Positions 1 to 9,435 of a stretch of 64,000 nt of DNA are shown here, piece after piece. The notes under the pieces are model-generated. The model searched no databases and was not told the DNA's origin. It saw only the letters and a list, made by a program, of their open reading frames with translations. The first letter of the stretch is position 1. Each line of letters begins with the position of its first letter. The translations under genes and the position numbers were made by a program. This stretch comes from CAVYXK01 sp963772445 (GTDB lineage Bacteria; Pseudomonadota; Alphaproteobacteria; Acetobacterales; Acetobacteraceae). The stretch is taken from assembly GCA_963772445.1 (NCBI GenBank), contig CAVYXK010000019.1, forward strand, positions 992,001 to 1,056,000, in the 5' to 3' direction.

Positions 1-1
1 C

Positions 2-379
2 TTCGCAGAGAAAGAGCGCGCGCTGATCTCGGAGCGAACGCGCGAAGCGCTGGCACGCAAGAAAGCTCAAGGCGCCGTGCTGGGCAACCGCACGAACCTG
101 CCCGAAACACAGGCTAAGGGAGTGTCGGCCATACGTAAGCAAGCTGGCGCGTTCGCACGCAACGTGCTGCCGATCGTGGGGGAGATCCAGCAGGCGGGCA
201 CCCAGGATCTGCGCGGCATTGCCGCGGCGTTGAATGCGCGTGGCGTGCGGACGGCGCGCGGCGGTGCATGGCACCAGTCGAGCGTACGTAGCCTGCTGCT
301 GCGGACCGAGGCCAATAATCCCTCGGGACTTAGGTCTAATTACTATTCCACCCACGCCGGTAGTCAGGGTCTGCCTTAA
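2..379 (+). CDS. Serine recombinase/resolvase, C-terminal part (runs off window start)
   Basis: The frame is open from base 2 and lacks its N-terminal catalytic domain, which lies outside the window. The visible part starts with FAEKERALISERTREALARK, the end of the long helix of resolvase/invertase enzymes, followed by the DNA-binding half with 'RGIAAALNARGVRTARGG.WHQSSVRSLL', typical of the 3' end of serine recombinases. About 25 extra residues after 'RSLLLRT' look non-native, so the 3' end may be fused to foreign sequence. It overlaps the end of the convergent kinase gene by about 44 bases. It may belong to a mobile element to the left. The family call is firm; whether it is functional cannot be judged. 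Confidence 0.75.
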   Translation, partial: FAEKERALISERTREALARKKAQGAVLGNRTNLPETQAKGVSAIRKQAGAFARNVLPIVGEIQQAGTQDLRGIAAALNARGVRTARGGAWHQSSVRSLLLRTEANNPSGLRSNYYSTHAGSQGLP

Positions 380-2560
380 GTCGTACGTCGAATGCGTCCA
401 ACTTATCCTTCGCAGCCAAGCATCCACTTCTCGCTTCTCCGCTCAGTGTGAAGCACGATCCGGGATGCGGGTTGCGGTGCCCTGCCCACCAGCTTGCGCC
501 TGTCCGATAATCGCCAGTTGTCGCGGCGAACCATGTCTCCCAGGATTGCCGATCACGTTGACCAGCTGTGAAGGAAGGCGCCTCGACTGGCGGCTCCACC
601 ATCAACTGGCTCTGGAACAGAGCGATCGCATCACTGGTGCCGAGGAAACCGGTGGCCGGAAGCTGCGAGGCGGTCTGCCAGGCGACAATGGCATCACGCG
701 TGGCGGTCCCGTAGACTCCATCGATCTTGGCGGTCGCCGCGAGGTATCCAAGCACCTGAAATTTAGCCTGCAAGGCGATGTGCTGTTCTATGGGGCGCGA
801 GGCCTCTTCACGCCCGGGCCCTTGTAGCCTAGCCCACCAGACCTGTCGCTGCCTCTTGTACGCTGAGCTGAGGCATGCCTTCAGCGTGGTCAGATCCTGT
901 GGGAGTACGCCTGTGCTATCGATCTCGCAGTCCCATGCCGTCTGGCTCTGGAAATTGATCTCCTCGTTCAGGAGATTTTCCCAACCATCCTTACCCACGA
1001 GATGACGCAGCACGTAATAGGGTTGCAGCCTCTCGATATTGGCCTTCGATAGCTGGACATCCGAACAGATAAACTTCTCCAGTTGCGTTTGAGCTATTAC
1101 ACAATCATAGCCGGGACCGATGGTCAACGATGGTTGCACAGGCTGGCTAGGTTGCGGTAGCCCAACTTGTGCTGGCGGTGGCACAGCGAATGGTGTGGGC
1201 GGCTGTGCCGGAGACCGCGACCAGACAGTGGGGGCGGTCGGCGGTGGTTGATAGTTTGACGAGGGGCCAGACGGTGGGTCTTGGGCGGGCGGTGGCGTAA
1301 GCGGCACGACCTGCACCGCCGGCGGTGACGACGGCTGACCATTTAGCGGTCCTAGCGATGTCATATGCCCTGGTGGCGCAACCTGCTGATTATTTAGCAA
1401 CGTCGCTTTGTTACCGAGAGACGCCAACCATCCGAACACGATCAAACCGCCGACGATCCCAAGGCCAACCTTCCAACGCGTAATCGTCTGAGTAGTCCGA
1501 GGTGCCTGTGGCGGTTGCGCTGGCTGGGACGGTGGCCTCTGGTATGCGGCCGGTCGAGGGCCTGCAGCGCCAAATATCACAGCGCCACTTTGCTCGATGT
1601 CACACCAGGGACAGAGAGTTGCCTTCGAGTAGGACCAGTGGGAACGATTGACTCCGCATTGGCGCACATTGCTCCCGAGGTTGTGCAATGCCCTCATCCA
1701 ACTGTCGGCAGTCGGCCTCCCGCCCTTGGTTGTCCTGGGATCAAAGGCGAACTCAAACATATCACGAACGTCGTCAGGCAACGCGCTGATCGAAAGGGCA
1801 CTCGGCGGAGGATGCATCCCGGTCTGCCTGCGCAGCGAGTAGGCGTAGCGAAATGCTCTAATGGCATCTTCGATCGAAGGCGCATCTCCCTGGCCTTGAT
1901 AGCGTCCGGAGAACGGATGTCGCCCGGCAAAAAGCAGCCGGAATATCATAACTGCAAGGCCGAAGTTGTCATGGTTAGGAGTACGAACAACCCCTTGATA
2001 ATTGGTTAATCCTTGCATTTCAGGCGGCTGGTAATCGCCGGTCCCCACGCGACACGGCCATCGCTTGCTGTCAGCAGTAATCTGGAAACTATCGCAGTCA
2101 ATGCATCTGACCGTAGCATCGCTTGTCACTAGGACATTGCTGTGGTTGACGTCGCCTATGGTCACGCCTGCCTGATGGATGAAGGCAAAGGCTCGCGCCA
2201 CATTCTCCGCTGCCCGGACTAGAAACCGCCAGTCGGCCCTTGGAAACTCCCGGAGCCGCAGTTTCGGAACGTAGAGATCAAAGATAGGTTTGTGCCCTTT
2301 GATCTTGGGCATCAGGAAGCCAACGATCTGTCGCGCATCGTGTAGCGTGTCGGTTGGCCACGCACCAAGGCTATGCAGTCGTTGATCGGCTATGGCCAGC
2401 ATAGCAGTAAGCTTAGTGCCATCGTTGCCCTTGCCGGGCAGATACATTTTCGCCACCACATTATCGCTGCCGTGGACGTTGAAGACCGCCGCTTCGCCAC
2501 CCCTCCCGATTTCATTGGCGAGTTGAACCCCCTGCCTTGGCTATCAACCAGCCTGGACAT
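336..2560 (-). CDS. Membrane-anchored protein kinase of a TerY-type phospho-signalling triad (5' frameshift)
   Basis: Ser/Thr kinase-like protein. The long open frame starts at a GTG (2459) and gives 707 aa, but the upstream sequence in the same frame encodes the glycine-rich loop (EIGRGGEAAVF). A proper ATG lies at 2560 in another frame, reading MSRLVDSQGRG. One extra G in the G5 run at 2528-2532 would join them, so the true start is probably 2560, 3 bases after the phosphatase stop. Motifs in order: catalytic-loop GDVNHSN, a DFG-like DCDSF, a Cys pair (CPWC) typical of this kinase group, one TM helix (about 330-347), a Pro/Gln-rich linker, an LprI-like Cys-containing region and a peptidoglycan-binding-like domain. 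The outer part suggests cell-wall sensing. The frameshift may be real or a homopolymer error. Confidence 0.75.
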
Positions 2561-3129
2561 TGTTTAATCTTGAACCAGGACCGCCACCACCAGCGACTTG
2601 TCGTCATCCGTTCGCGTGTTAATGTGGTCGCTCTGAAGATAGGCCGTCAGCGCTTGTGTGCCCTGGCCGTCTGCTTCGTTTGTGCGTAACCAGTCGAAAA
2701 TCGGACGTAGCGCGGGAGCATGGACGCGCTGCGTGGCTTCATGGAGGATCAACCGTTCGAGGCCATCGGAGAAGATGGCGAATTCATTCACAGCTGGTTC
2801 GACACTCAGTTCAAAGACGTCTTGCGCGTTCGCTTGCGTCACGAAGTTGGTCGTGTTCGCATACTCGCCGTGTTGCGGCCAGAAGACCCAATCGTAGGTT
2901 TCTGGCTCGCTGGCTGGTATCACGATCGCCCCATCGCCGATCTGGAAGCAGACGGTATGGGTTGGCGAGGCGATTACCCCCAGGAGGGTGCAGGCGTAGT
3001 CGCCAGTCGCCGCGTGGTTCTCTCTGGCTTCCTCTGTGAGTAAGCTCTCTAGTGAGCCGAGGAAGCCTGCCATGTGATCACGATCAATCGTAGCAACTCG
3101 CGAGTCCAGAGTTCCGGAGGAATTTCGGC

Positions 3130-4531
3130 TCAGGAGGCTAGGCGGAAGGCCTCCATTTTATTGGTGTCCTGTCGTTCGATGACGAATTTCGCGAAGGTGT
3201 TGCTCGGGGTGGCATTCAAGAGAAATTCCGGCAGGCTCTGGCGCAGGGCATTGGCCACGACCAGCTCCGAGGGCGGGATGCCGGGCCGAATGGTTCGCAG
3301 CCAGGAGCCGAAGGAATTCCAGACGAGCTGAGGGAAGGCGACGGCCAGATACTGAAGTAGTCCCTGGCAGACGACACCCGCCTGGATGAAGACGTGGTAG
3401 GCGTGGAGCTTGCGTTTGACGGCGTTGCGGTATTCCGGCAACTCACGATGGAGATGTTGATTGCCACTGCGGCGGCGGAGCGGCTTCATGTCGGACATCC
3501 AGAAATGGTAGGTAAACGAACCGATCAGCCGCACCGCCTGCTTGAACGTGTGCTCGATCTTGAAGCGCAGACCGTACAGGCGAATGATCTCGATAGCCTC
3601 CAAAGAGGTGTCGGTGCACATCAGGAGGCACGAGCCTCTTACTGGATGAATCACCGCCACGAAGCGCACGAGTCGACCGGCCGGGCGCCATAGCAGGTCG
3701 CGGACCCGATACTGGATGATCACCTGGTGCTCGCCGTAGACGGGACTTTCGGCCTGTTGGAAGCCCTTGGGGTCCTCCAGCAGGGATTTGAGCTTGACCT
3801 TCCTGCCATAGACCCTGGGCCGACCTCTCTTCCGCGGGCCGCACTGCTGGTGAGCAGTGTAGGCGACGGCGTTGGACTTCACCCGCGTGACCAGGTGGTT
3901 GTTCTCCTCGAGCAGGCCGGTGACGATCTTGCGCGCGGCATAGTAGGCGTCGGCGACGAAGTAGAAGGGTTCTGGGATGGCGACGATCCCGAGGAGCGCA
4001 AGCATCTTGTCGAGCAGGGTGCGGCGATCGCGATTGGACCACACCAACCCTTCGTGGATTCGTATGGCGAGCGGCACGGCGAAGACGCTGGCTGCGGCCT
4101 GAACGAGCACGCTCACAGCCTGGAGGGAATGTCCCATGATGAATTCGGGCTTGGTGTTCGAACTCGGACTGCTGATGCAGGAGTTTGACCGCCGGCATCT
4201 TGCGCCCGCGCTTGGGGATCTTGATGCCGTCGCCGACCACGACACACCTTCCCTTGATGCGCAGCGGCTGCGGGAATAGCCGGAGCACCACCTGGGTCCA
4301 CAGCGCCGCGAGCCGATCGAGCTTCACGGCGGGGCTGTGAAAGTGATCGACGAGCTTGTTGTAGAAGCGAGCCTCGAGCTTCAGCGCCCGCACGAGGCTG
4401 GTTACGCCCAGCAGTTCCGTCCGCACCGTGAAGCCTGCCACGGCGGTGGCGAACCACAGGAAGGTGCGCAGACGCGAGAACGCCGGACGCAGCAGCCAAA
4501 TCGCGTTCCACCAGGGCATCCACAGCGGCAT
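3130..4531 (-). pseudogene. DDE transposase of the 3097-5330 element, one frameshift
   Basis: The N-terminal half reads in one frame from ATG 4531 (MPLWMPWWNAIWLL...GDGIKIPKRGRKMP) and the C-terminal half in another (PEFIMGHSLQAVSVLV...FYFVADAYYA...FKIEHTFKQAVRLIG). The DDE-type core (VVGDGIK; FVADAYY; E in KIEHTFKQ) is shared between the two frames. They join at about 4160, where 'CAGTCCGAGTTCGAACACC' has one T too many for the expected QSESNTKPEF. With that correction the protein is about 466 aa. The frameshift could be a real mutation or a sequencing error. It occupies most of the element, divergent from the passenger genes. Confidence 0.75.
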
Positions 4532-4584
4532 CGGACCCTCTCGATTCTGTTGCCAGCATAGTATAGCACTGGTATGCTAAACCT

Positions 4585-4902
4585 ATGACAAACAAACGCC
4601 TGGCAGTGATCAGAAAGCGCGTTGGAAGCATCAAGGCGCAGCTGGCCGGCATTGAAGACATGCGGCCCGGATCGCTCACCCGCCAGTACAAGGATCCAGA
4701 GAACCGGAGGGGACCCTACTACCAGCTCAGCTACACGCGGCAGATGAGGAGCCGGACCGAATATGTTCCGCGCGACTATCTGCCCGAGGTGCGGCGTGAG
4801 ATCCGCAACTATAAGCGCTTCAAGGCGCTCACCGCCCAGTGGATCGCCTTGAGCATCGAGCAGAGCCGCTTGATGATGAAGCGAGCCTTGCGACGGCAAT
4901 GA
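4585..4902 (+). CDS. IS passenger protein, DUF6788-like (105 aa)
   Basis: Starts MTNKRLAVIRKRVGSIKAQL and contains RPGSLTRQY, GPYYQLSY and 'LPEVRREIRNYKRFKALTAQWIALS', which I recognise as the small DUF6788-type family often found next to transposases. Function is unknown. It is divergent from the transposase, with about 54 bases between the starts that must hold both promoters. The next passenger gene follows after 22 bases. Its position inside well-defined IS ends shows that it travels with the element. Confidence 0.7.
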   Translation: MTNKRLAVIRKRVGSIKAQLAGIEDMRPGSLTRQYKDPENRRGPYYQLSYTRQMRSRTEYVPRDYLPEVRREIRNYKRFKALTAQWIALSIEQSRLMMKRALRRQ

Positions 4903-4924
4903 CCCGCGGTGCTATCCTCATCCG

Positions 4925-5308
4925 ATGGGCAAGCGACGCGCAAAACACCCCTTCGAGAACAACCCGTTCACTGACGCCTTCCTCGAATGGATGGGCTCGT
5001 CCGAGGGGGAACGCTCGGTCTACGCGCTCGATCTGGTCTTCGCCGCACTGGATAATGCCGACGTCGACCCCAAACGGCGCAAGATCGTCTGGGACGACGG
5101 GAAACGGCTGTCGATCGAGCAGTCGGCAGAATGCATCCATGCCGAGCATCCGGACGTGCCGCGCGACTTGATCGAAACTCACGTGGTCGGGTGGCTCGAG
5201 GGCTTTGCGCCGGAATCCTACTCCGAACGCCAGCTCGAGGAGCTCGACCGGCTCACTGAGCAGTGGCTTGACGACTACGAGCGCAAGTCACAGGCCGCCA
5301 GGAAGTAA
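4925..5308 (+). CDS. IS passenger protein of unknown function (127 aa)
   Basis: Starts MGKRRAKHPFENNPFTDAFL; acidic, with a helical middle (YALDLVFAALDNADVDP, then IEQSAECIHAEHPD) and a charged tail (ELDRLTEQWLDDYERKSQ). No family recognised. It lies 22 bases behind the DUF6788-like gene in the same direction and ends 22 bases before the right end of the IS, so the two probably form one transcript. Codon use matches the rest of the element. A role in transposition or its regulation is a guess. Confidence 0.6.
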   Translation: MGKRRAKHPFENNPFTDAFLEWMGSSEGERSVYALDLVFAALDNADVDPKRRKIVWDDGKRLSIEQSAECIHAEHPDVPRDLIETHVVGWLEGFAPESYSERQLEELDRLTEQWLDDYERKSQAARK

Positions 5309-5544
5309 CCCAGAACTCGGCACTCTCGAGGTAGCAAGATCAGTGACATTATTGAATGACTGCACGAAATGGGTGGCCGCAATCCGCGCTCCAACGTCCG
5401 AATGAGATGCTGTGCCTGCGCCATCGCTGACAGCACAGACTAACGCGCTCTTGGTTATCGAACACAGGCTGAAGTCTTGGCATGGAGCCTGATGTTTCAG
5501 ATGAGCCGTGCCTATCACTGACGCCGAGGCAGTGCGCCAATTGC

Positions 5545-6219
5545 TCATACAGATGCCCACCCCGATGGCGTAGGCAGTGCGACACGCTCACCAGGCCGGG
5601 ACTTGGCAACACCGCCTAGCGAGCTGGACAGCCATTTGAACAACTCACGGAAGTGGAGACCGTTGAGACTAAGCGGCGGGCGGTTGGGGCTGCATATTTG
5701 ACCAAGCGTCTGCATATTAGCTCCGCTGACGCCCACTGCGAAGAAGCTGAACGCCTTGCTTTGCTCCCCAGCGTGCACCCGCTGCGCTGCCGGCCGCCAT
5801 TCGTCGGTTGGTCCGCCATCTGTGATCAGGAACACCCACGGACGGAAATAGCTGACGCCTGCTTGCTTGTAATCCTTCTTGCGTGCCTCCAACATGTCGA
5901 GGCCACGCATGATGGCACCACCCATCGGGGTGTCACCGTTGGCGTTCAACAGTGGTGGCTCGAAGCCGTCTGCTGTCCGGAACTCGGCGTGCACCTGGAC
6001 GGGACCGAACGTGATGATCGCCAATTCGACCCGTTGCATGGCCTGTTCGTCGGCCTGCAAATCCTGTTTAAATGATTGGAGACCAGCGTTCAGCTCCACA
6101 ATGGGCTGACCAGCCATCGAGGACGAGATGTCAAGTAGCAACAGACACGGACATCTGGGCTCCGGATTTGACACAAGGTCAGGATAACCGAACGGGACTT
6201 GATACGGGACTTGATCCAT
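5545..6219 (-). CDS. TerY-like von Willebrand factor A domain protein
   Basis: 224 aa, a single VWA domain with an intact MIDAS: DISSS (about residues 30-34), the TP of GDTPMGGA, and ITDGGPTDEW. This matches TerY-like proteins that pair with a PP2C phosphatase and a kinase in the triad described by comparative genomics of tellurium-resistance-linked stress systems. It is the first gene of the minus-strand operon. Its stop overlaps the phosphatase start by ATGA. A cytosolic protein binding Mg2+ and probably phosphorylated or scaffolded by its partners is inferred from the family. No other ter genes are visible in the window. Confidence 0.85.
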   Translation of the reverse strand: MDQVPYQVPFGYPDLVSNPEPRCPCLLLLDISSSMAGQPIVELNAGLQSFKQDLQADEQAMQRVELAIITFGPVQVHAEFRTADGFEPPLLNANGDTPMGGAIMRGLDMLEARKKDYKQAGVSYFRPWVFLITDGGPTDEWRPAAQRVHAGEQSKAFSFFAVGVSGANMQTLGQICSPNRPPLSLNGLHFRELFKWLSSSLGGVAKSRPGERVALPTPSGWASV

Positions 6220-6986
6220 GGGCTTCTCCTTGTCGGTGCCTAAGCCTAACTAGTCGTGGTTTCTTTGTCTTTACGCCGTTGTGAAGCTGAGGCCCCGCAA
6301 TGTGGAGACCCTGTCTCAACGTTAGCCGCGCGTTCAATATGCATCAGCCACGTCCCTTGAACAGGGACGTGACGGTAAACCGGACATCCCGCAGCCGTCG
6401 GCTGAGCATGATCAGCGAGACACACGCGTTCTGGCTGACTAAATTGCCGCCCTCCCAAACGAGTAATGATATTCTCTCTTAAGACGCAACGGTATGGCGA
6501 TTTTGCAGATGGACTATCGATCGCATGCATACTCGCTGGCCATGCGCGAGCGTCACAAGAACGCCGCCCTGCATGATCCTTGGAATTTTCTGCTCTTGTG
6601 GCGCGACACGTCCATCATCTTCCCAGCTATGCCCGGTCCCGCTTGCCTATCAGGCTGTCCGGGCACGTCGGCCCCCGACCACTGGGATGGGGTGGATGCC
6701 CGGTTCTACGCGCAACAGCGGCGCACAGACGGCGCCTGGCGGGGGGTGGTGTAGTAGCGCCCAACTGCCCAAAGGCCCTGGCGGCGCATGGCGTACGGTG
6801 GAAGGCCGGTTTCAGCGTCGGTTAAGCTGCCATGCCGCAAACCACCGGGAACCTGCGAAGGCACCCCCCGCCCGGCTGGCCCCGAGGGGCATGGGCCCGA
6901 GCCGATCACACGTGGAGGACCCGGACCAAGAGCCGAAAGAAGCGGGTTAGGGTGTCCGAGGCGATCGCGAGGCGGGGGACCCGATG
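6220..6986 (+). other. Non-coding stretch upstream of the VWA operon
   Basis: No convincing gene. Short frames on both strands lack family features or a ribosome site. It should contain the promoter of the minus-strand VWA-PP2C-kinase operon just above 6219, but I cannot pick out a clear -35/-10 pair. Confidence 0.4.
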
Positions 6987-7077
6987 AGGGTGGCTATCTC
7001 CAGGTCCGGGGGCGCACGGCGAGGCGTGCGCCGGGCTAATCTGTTCAAGGAACACGCGGGAGCGGCGTTCCTGTGAA
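6987..7077 (+). pseudogene. Tyrosine recombinase C-terminal remnant
   Basis: The last 20 or so codons read GVRRANLFKEHAGAAFL-stop. That matches the tail of the integrase remnant at 22362-22562 (YVRRVDLFKEHAGAAFL), and the tyrosine-containing GY of that family is replaced by GV here. Upstream sequence in frame no longer resembles an integrase. It is a broken relic. Confidence 0.6.
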
Positions 7078-7088
7078 GCGCGGGCAAT

Positions 7089-7129
7089 ATGCATCACATC
7101 GATACTCATTATGAAGGAATGTGACATTC
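7089..7129 (+). repeat. Recurrent intergenic motif, copy A
   Basis: ATGCATCACATCGATACTCA followed by TTATGAAGGAATGTGACATTC; almost the same as copy C at 15946. It lies 53 bases before the start of the PEP-CTERM gene at 7182, so it may be part of its promoter or leader. Confidence 0.6.
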
Positions 7130-7181
7130 GAACCTGCATTCTGATGGGGTAACATTACGGCAACTGGAAGGACCAACCCAC

Positions 7182-8039
7182 ATGCCGCGCTTACTCCTAG
7201 CCACCACCGTGGCAGCCGCCCTACCCCTGGCGACGATCGTCGTGGCGCCATCCTTAACTGGAAACGTCGCCAACGCGACCCCGGTCGCAATCGACGAAAC
7301 CCTCGACCCCCAGCTCTGGGTCGGAAACTCAACGGCCACAGGCGTCCCGGGCGGCACGGCCATCGGGGGAGAGTCCAACCTCCTTCAGGGCACGGCGGCC
7401 GGCACGACCATGACCTTCGGGGACGCCAGCGGCGGCCAGGACACGATCAGCCCCACGCTGGTGATCTTCGCGACGCCGATCGCGGCGACCATCTCGTTGT
7501 CGTCTTCGTTCTGCACGGGCGCATCCAACGCCTGCGCACCGGCCACGGTCGGCACCTTCGGCCTGACCTCGGCCACCGGACAGCTAACGTCTTCGGGCGG
7601 CGGCCAGAACACCGCCTACACGGTCCTGGGTCTCGCCAAGGGCGGCAGCGAGCACTACAGCAGCTACACACTCGCCGCCGGCGACAACGCGATGCCCGTG
7701 CCCTCACCGGCAGGGTCACCCTACGACCTCTATGCCTTCGAGATCCCCGAGGGCCTCTCGAAGGGCGCGAACATCCTGGCCGCGGAAGTCGGAGCACCCG
7801 CGGGCACCTTCGTCTCGCTCTTCGGCTGCGAGATCAACCCGGGCGCCGGGAACAACTGCACCCCGAACGGCAAGATCGGCTCCACCCCGATGACGAACGC
7901 CGGCCTGATCGTCGACGCCTCCACCCCTCCTTGCACCGGACCCAGCTGCACCAAGTCGGTGCCTGAGCCCGCCTCGCTCGCACTGCTCGGCACGGGCCTC
8001 GTCGGCCTCGGCCTGATCCGTCGCCGCGCCGCTCGCTGA
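7182..8039 (+). CDS. PEP-CTERM sorting domain surface protein
   Basis: 285 aa. N-terminal signal peptide (MPRLLLATTVAAALPLATIV), a Gly/Thr/Ser-rich body with two Cys pairs (FCTGASNAC; CEINPGAGNNC), and a C-terminal PEP-CTERM signal: VPEPASLALLG, a hydrophobic stretch and RRRAAR. Proteins with this tail are exported, then processed and anchored by an exosortase. No exosortase is visible in the window, so it must lie elsewhere. Ribosome site GGAAGG is a few bases upstream. It probably contributes to the envelope or extracellular matrix; the body has no recognised fold. Confidence 0.88.
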   Translation: MPRLLLATTVAAALPLATIVVAPSLTGNVANATPVAIDETLDPQLWVGNSTATGVPGGTAIGGESNLLQGTAAGTTMTFGDASGGQDTISPTLVIFATPIAATISLSSSFCTGASNACAPATVGTFGLTSATGQLTSSGGGQNTAYTVLGLAKGGSEHYSSYTLAAGDNAMPVPSPAGSPYDLYAFEIPEGLSKGANILAAEVGAPAGTFVSLFGCEINPGAGNNCTPNGKIGSTPMTNAGLIVDASTPPCTGPSCTKSVPEPASLALLGTGLVGLGLIRRRAAR

Positions 8040-8096
8040 CGAGGTGCGCGGCGTTCTTTCTGAGCGCCGCATAAGGCCTCTTCTCAGAGGCTAATC

Positions 8097-8360
8097 TTGA
8101 GCATCAAGATCGAGTTCAGCACTCGCGAATACCAGGAGGCGCATGGCCGGCTGCCGCACGGATACCGCTACGGGTGGACGTTCCGCGTAGACGGCGCCCC
8201 GGACAACGAGATCATGTACGCGCCGCTGTCGACGTACCGCGACGCCAAGAAGTGGGCGGCGGCACAGGTCCGCGCGCTGGCCGCGTTCGCCGGCCTCAGC
8301 GGCACGGTGGTGATCAAGGTCTGCCCCCATCACCCGACAGGCGCCGACGATCCGCGCTAG
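8097..8360 (+). CDS. Hypothetical protein, 87 aa
   Basis: Reads (M)SIKIEFSTREYQEAHGRLP from a TTG start, ending HHPTGADDPR. Amphipathic composition and G/C-ending codons look coding, and a purine-rich ribosome site (CAGAGG) is just upstream. No family recognised. It follows the PEP-CTERM gene by 57 bases and may be co-transcribed. The TTG start makes the exact 5' end uncertain. Confidence 0.5.
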   Translation: MSIKIEFSTREYQEAHGRLPHGYRYGWTFRVDGAPDNEIMYAPLSTYRDAKKWAAAQVRALAAFAGLSGTVVIKVCPHHPTGADDPR

Positions 8361-8423
8361 CCGGCGCTCATGGTCAGCCATGCTTAGCGGCCGGCGCATA
8401 GCGTGCCCATCTCTCTGCTGCAC

Positions 8424-8658
8424 ATGCTGACCAGACACCCCAACATCGTCATCGCGCCCCCGCCCAAGCGGGCCGGCGCAAACCGGCGAGGCCGCGCCGA
8501 TCTTGACCAACCGCATCGCCGATCACAGCAAGCCCTTGCCGCCGGATGACCCTGAGCAAGCCCGCGCGGCTGCGGATCGGCTCTGGCAGGACCTTGTGCG
8601 GCGGGTGAACGACACGAAGGTCCGCACAGCAGGTAACGCTGCAAAACCGCGCGGATAG
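8424..8658 (+). CDS. Small hypothetical protein (MLTRHPNIVIA family), frameshifted
   Basis: Starts MLTRHPNIVIAPPPKRAG, then the frame changes by one base near 8475 into EAAPILTNRIADHSKPLPP and ends DRLWQDLVRRVNDTKVR...KPRG-stop. One extra G in 'CGGGCCGGCGC' explains it. Two relatives occur in the window: the 37-aa ORF at 46279-46392 (MLTNNPHVVIARDP) shares the N-terminus, and a decayed copy near 8826-8921 shares the C-terminus (DRLWQ...LVRRVNRAK). Function unknown. Confidence 0.45.
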
Positions 8659-8989
8659 CGTAAGTTTAACGACACAATTCAGTCACAAAATCGGTGGACA
8701 AGGTTGTGGATATTGGGGGTATGTCGGTTTTGATATTTGCGACGTTGTAGCCCGCGCCTCAAATTGCCTAAAATTTGTGCGCGCACGTTGCGACGACGCC
8801 CCCTCAGCCCCCGCGCCAGCCAAGCCGAGGCTGTTGACAGGTTGTGGCAAAGAGTTGGTGCGGCGGGTGAACCGCGCGAAGGCGGAAGGCAAGCACCGGC
8901 AGCCAACGCGCCGATAACGCAAATCTCACGACGCAAATCGATCGAGACGCTACGCGCGGAGCAATCGCAGCCGGGCGGAGCGAAGCCGA

Positions 8990-9171
8990 TGAGCAACCTT
9001 GCGGAGTTCCGCACCTGGCTTGAGCGCCAACTCGAAGACGCAGAGCACGAGCTCGAGCGTGCGCAGTTTTCCCGCGCCCACGTGGCGACGCTCAACGCTG
9101 CGGCAGAGCGGCGCGAACGGCTCGCCACGGCGCTCGCCATGCTGAACGAATACCAGGACGTGAACCCATAA
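8990..9171 (+). CDS. Small helical hypothetical protein, 60 aa
   Basis: MSNLAEFRTWLERQLEDAEH and then ELERAQFSRAHVATLNAAAE: almost entirely charged helix with heptad-like spacing, so probably a short coiled coil. GGAG ribosome site 10-12 bases upstream. A longer in-frame extension to 8737 overlaps a decayed copy of the DRLWQ family and is less likely to be translated. Function unknown. Confidence 0.5.
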
Positions 9172-9174
9172 GAA

Positions 9175-9435
9175 TCAGCCCGCCTCCGGTCGGCGGAACA
9201 GTCGCGCCAGGTCCGGGCAGTAGGGGTCGCACCCGTGCGGCAGCTGCGCGCTGTCCTTGTGCGGGCAATCGCTCAGCTGCGCGTGCATCACCTCGACCAT
9301 GGTGGCGCCAGGCCCATGCTCGCGCAGCAGCTGCACCGTGTTCAGTCGCCAGCGCCGGTCACAGCGCCCGCAGCGGAGCTCGATCATGTCACTCCGCCCG
9401 GCCACCTCGCCCAGTGCGATCACGCTCCGCGCCAT
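9175..9435 (-). CDS. Small Cys-rich (zinc-binding?) hypothetical protein, 86 aa
   Basis: From the internal ATG at 9435: MARSVIALGEVAGRSDMIEL, then RCGRCDRRW with a CxxC pair, and a second Cys group DCPHK...HGCDPYCPDL. Four to six cysteines and histidines suggest a zinc-ribbon-like fold. It converges on the 8990-9171 gene with 3 bases between stops. An upstream in-frame start at 9567 would add Arg-rich sequence that looks non-coding. Function unknown. Confidence 0.5.
   Translation of the reverse strand: MARSVIALGEVAGRSDMIELRCGRCDRRWRLNTVQLLREHGPGATMVEVMHAQLSDCPHKDSAQLPHGCDPYCPDLARLFRRPEAG

Larger units (their letters stand above)
3097..5330 (-). mobile_element. 2.23 kb insertion sequence with passenger genes, inside the PP2C gene
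   Basis: The ends are imperfect inverted repeats of about 21 bp: left CTCGCGAGTCCAGAGTTCCG, right (reverse complement) CTCGAGAGTGCCGAGTTCTG. The 7-base direct repeat GTAGCAA lies just outside both ends (3090-3096 and 5331-5337), as expected of a target-site duplication. It carries a minus-strand DDE transposase and two divergent plus-strand passenger ORFs. The host frame is restored exactly on removal of the element and one repeat, so the limits are secure. I cannot name the IS family with certainty; the transposase belongs to the IS4-like DDE superfamily. Confidence 0.88.
2564..5548 (-). pseudogene. PP2C-family protein phosphatase, split by an insertion sequence
   Basis: The N-terminal part starts at ATG 5548 (MSNWRTASASV...CQDF, then the metal-binding 'AVSDGAGTASHSD'). 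The C-terminal part (2564-3089) carries DYACTLLGV, 'QIGDGAIV', 'IFSDGLERL' and TDDDKSL, the remaining PP2C metal and core motifs. Removing bases 3097-5330 plus one 7-base duplication joins the halves in frame through ...TDLATIDRDHMAGF. The restored protein would be about 260 aa. The start codon overlaps the stop of the upstream VWA gene (ATGA), and the stop lies 3 bases before the probable kinase start, so the three genes form one coupled operon. The phosphatase would antagonise the kinase. As it stands the gene is inactivated. Confidence 0.85.
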
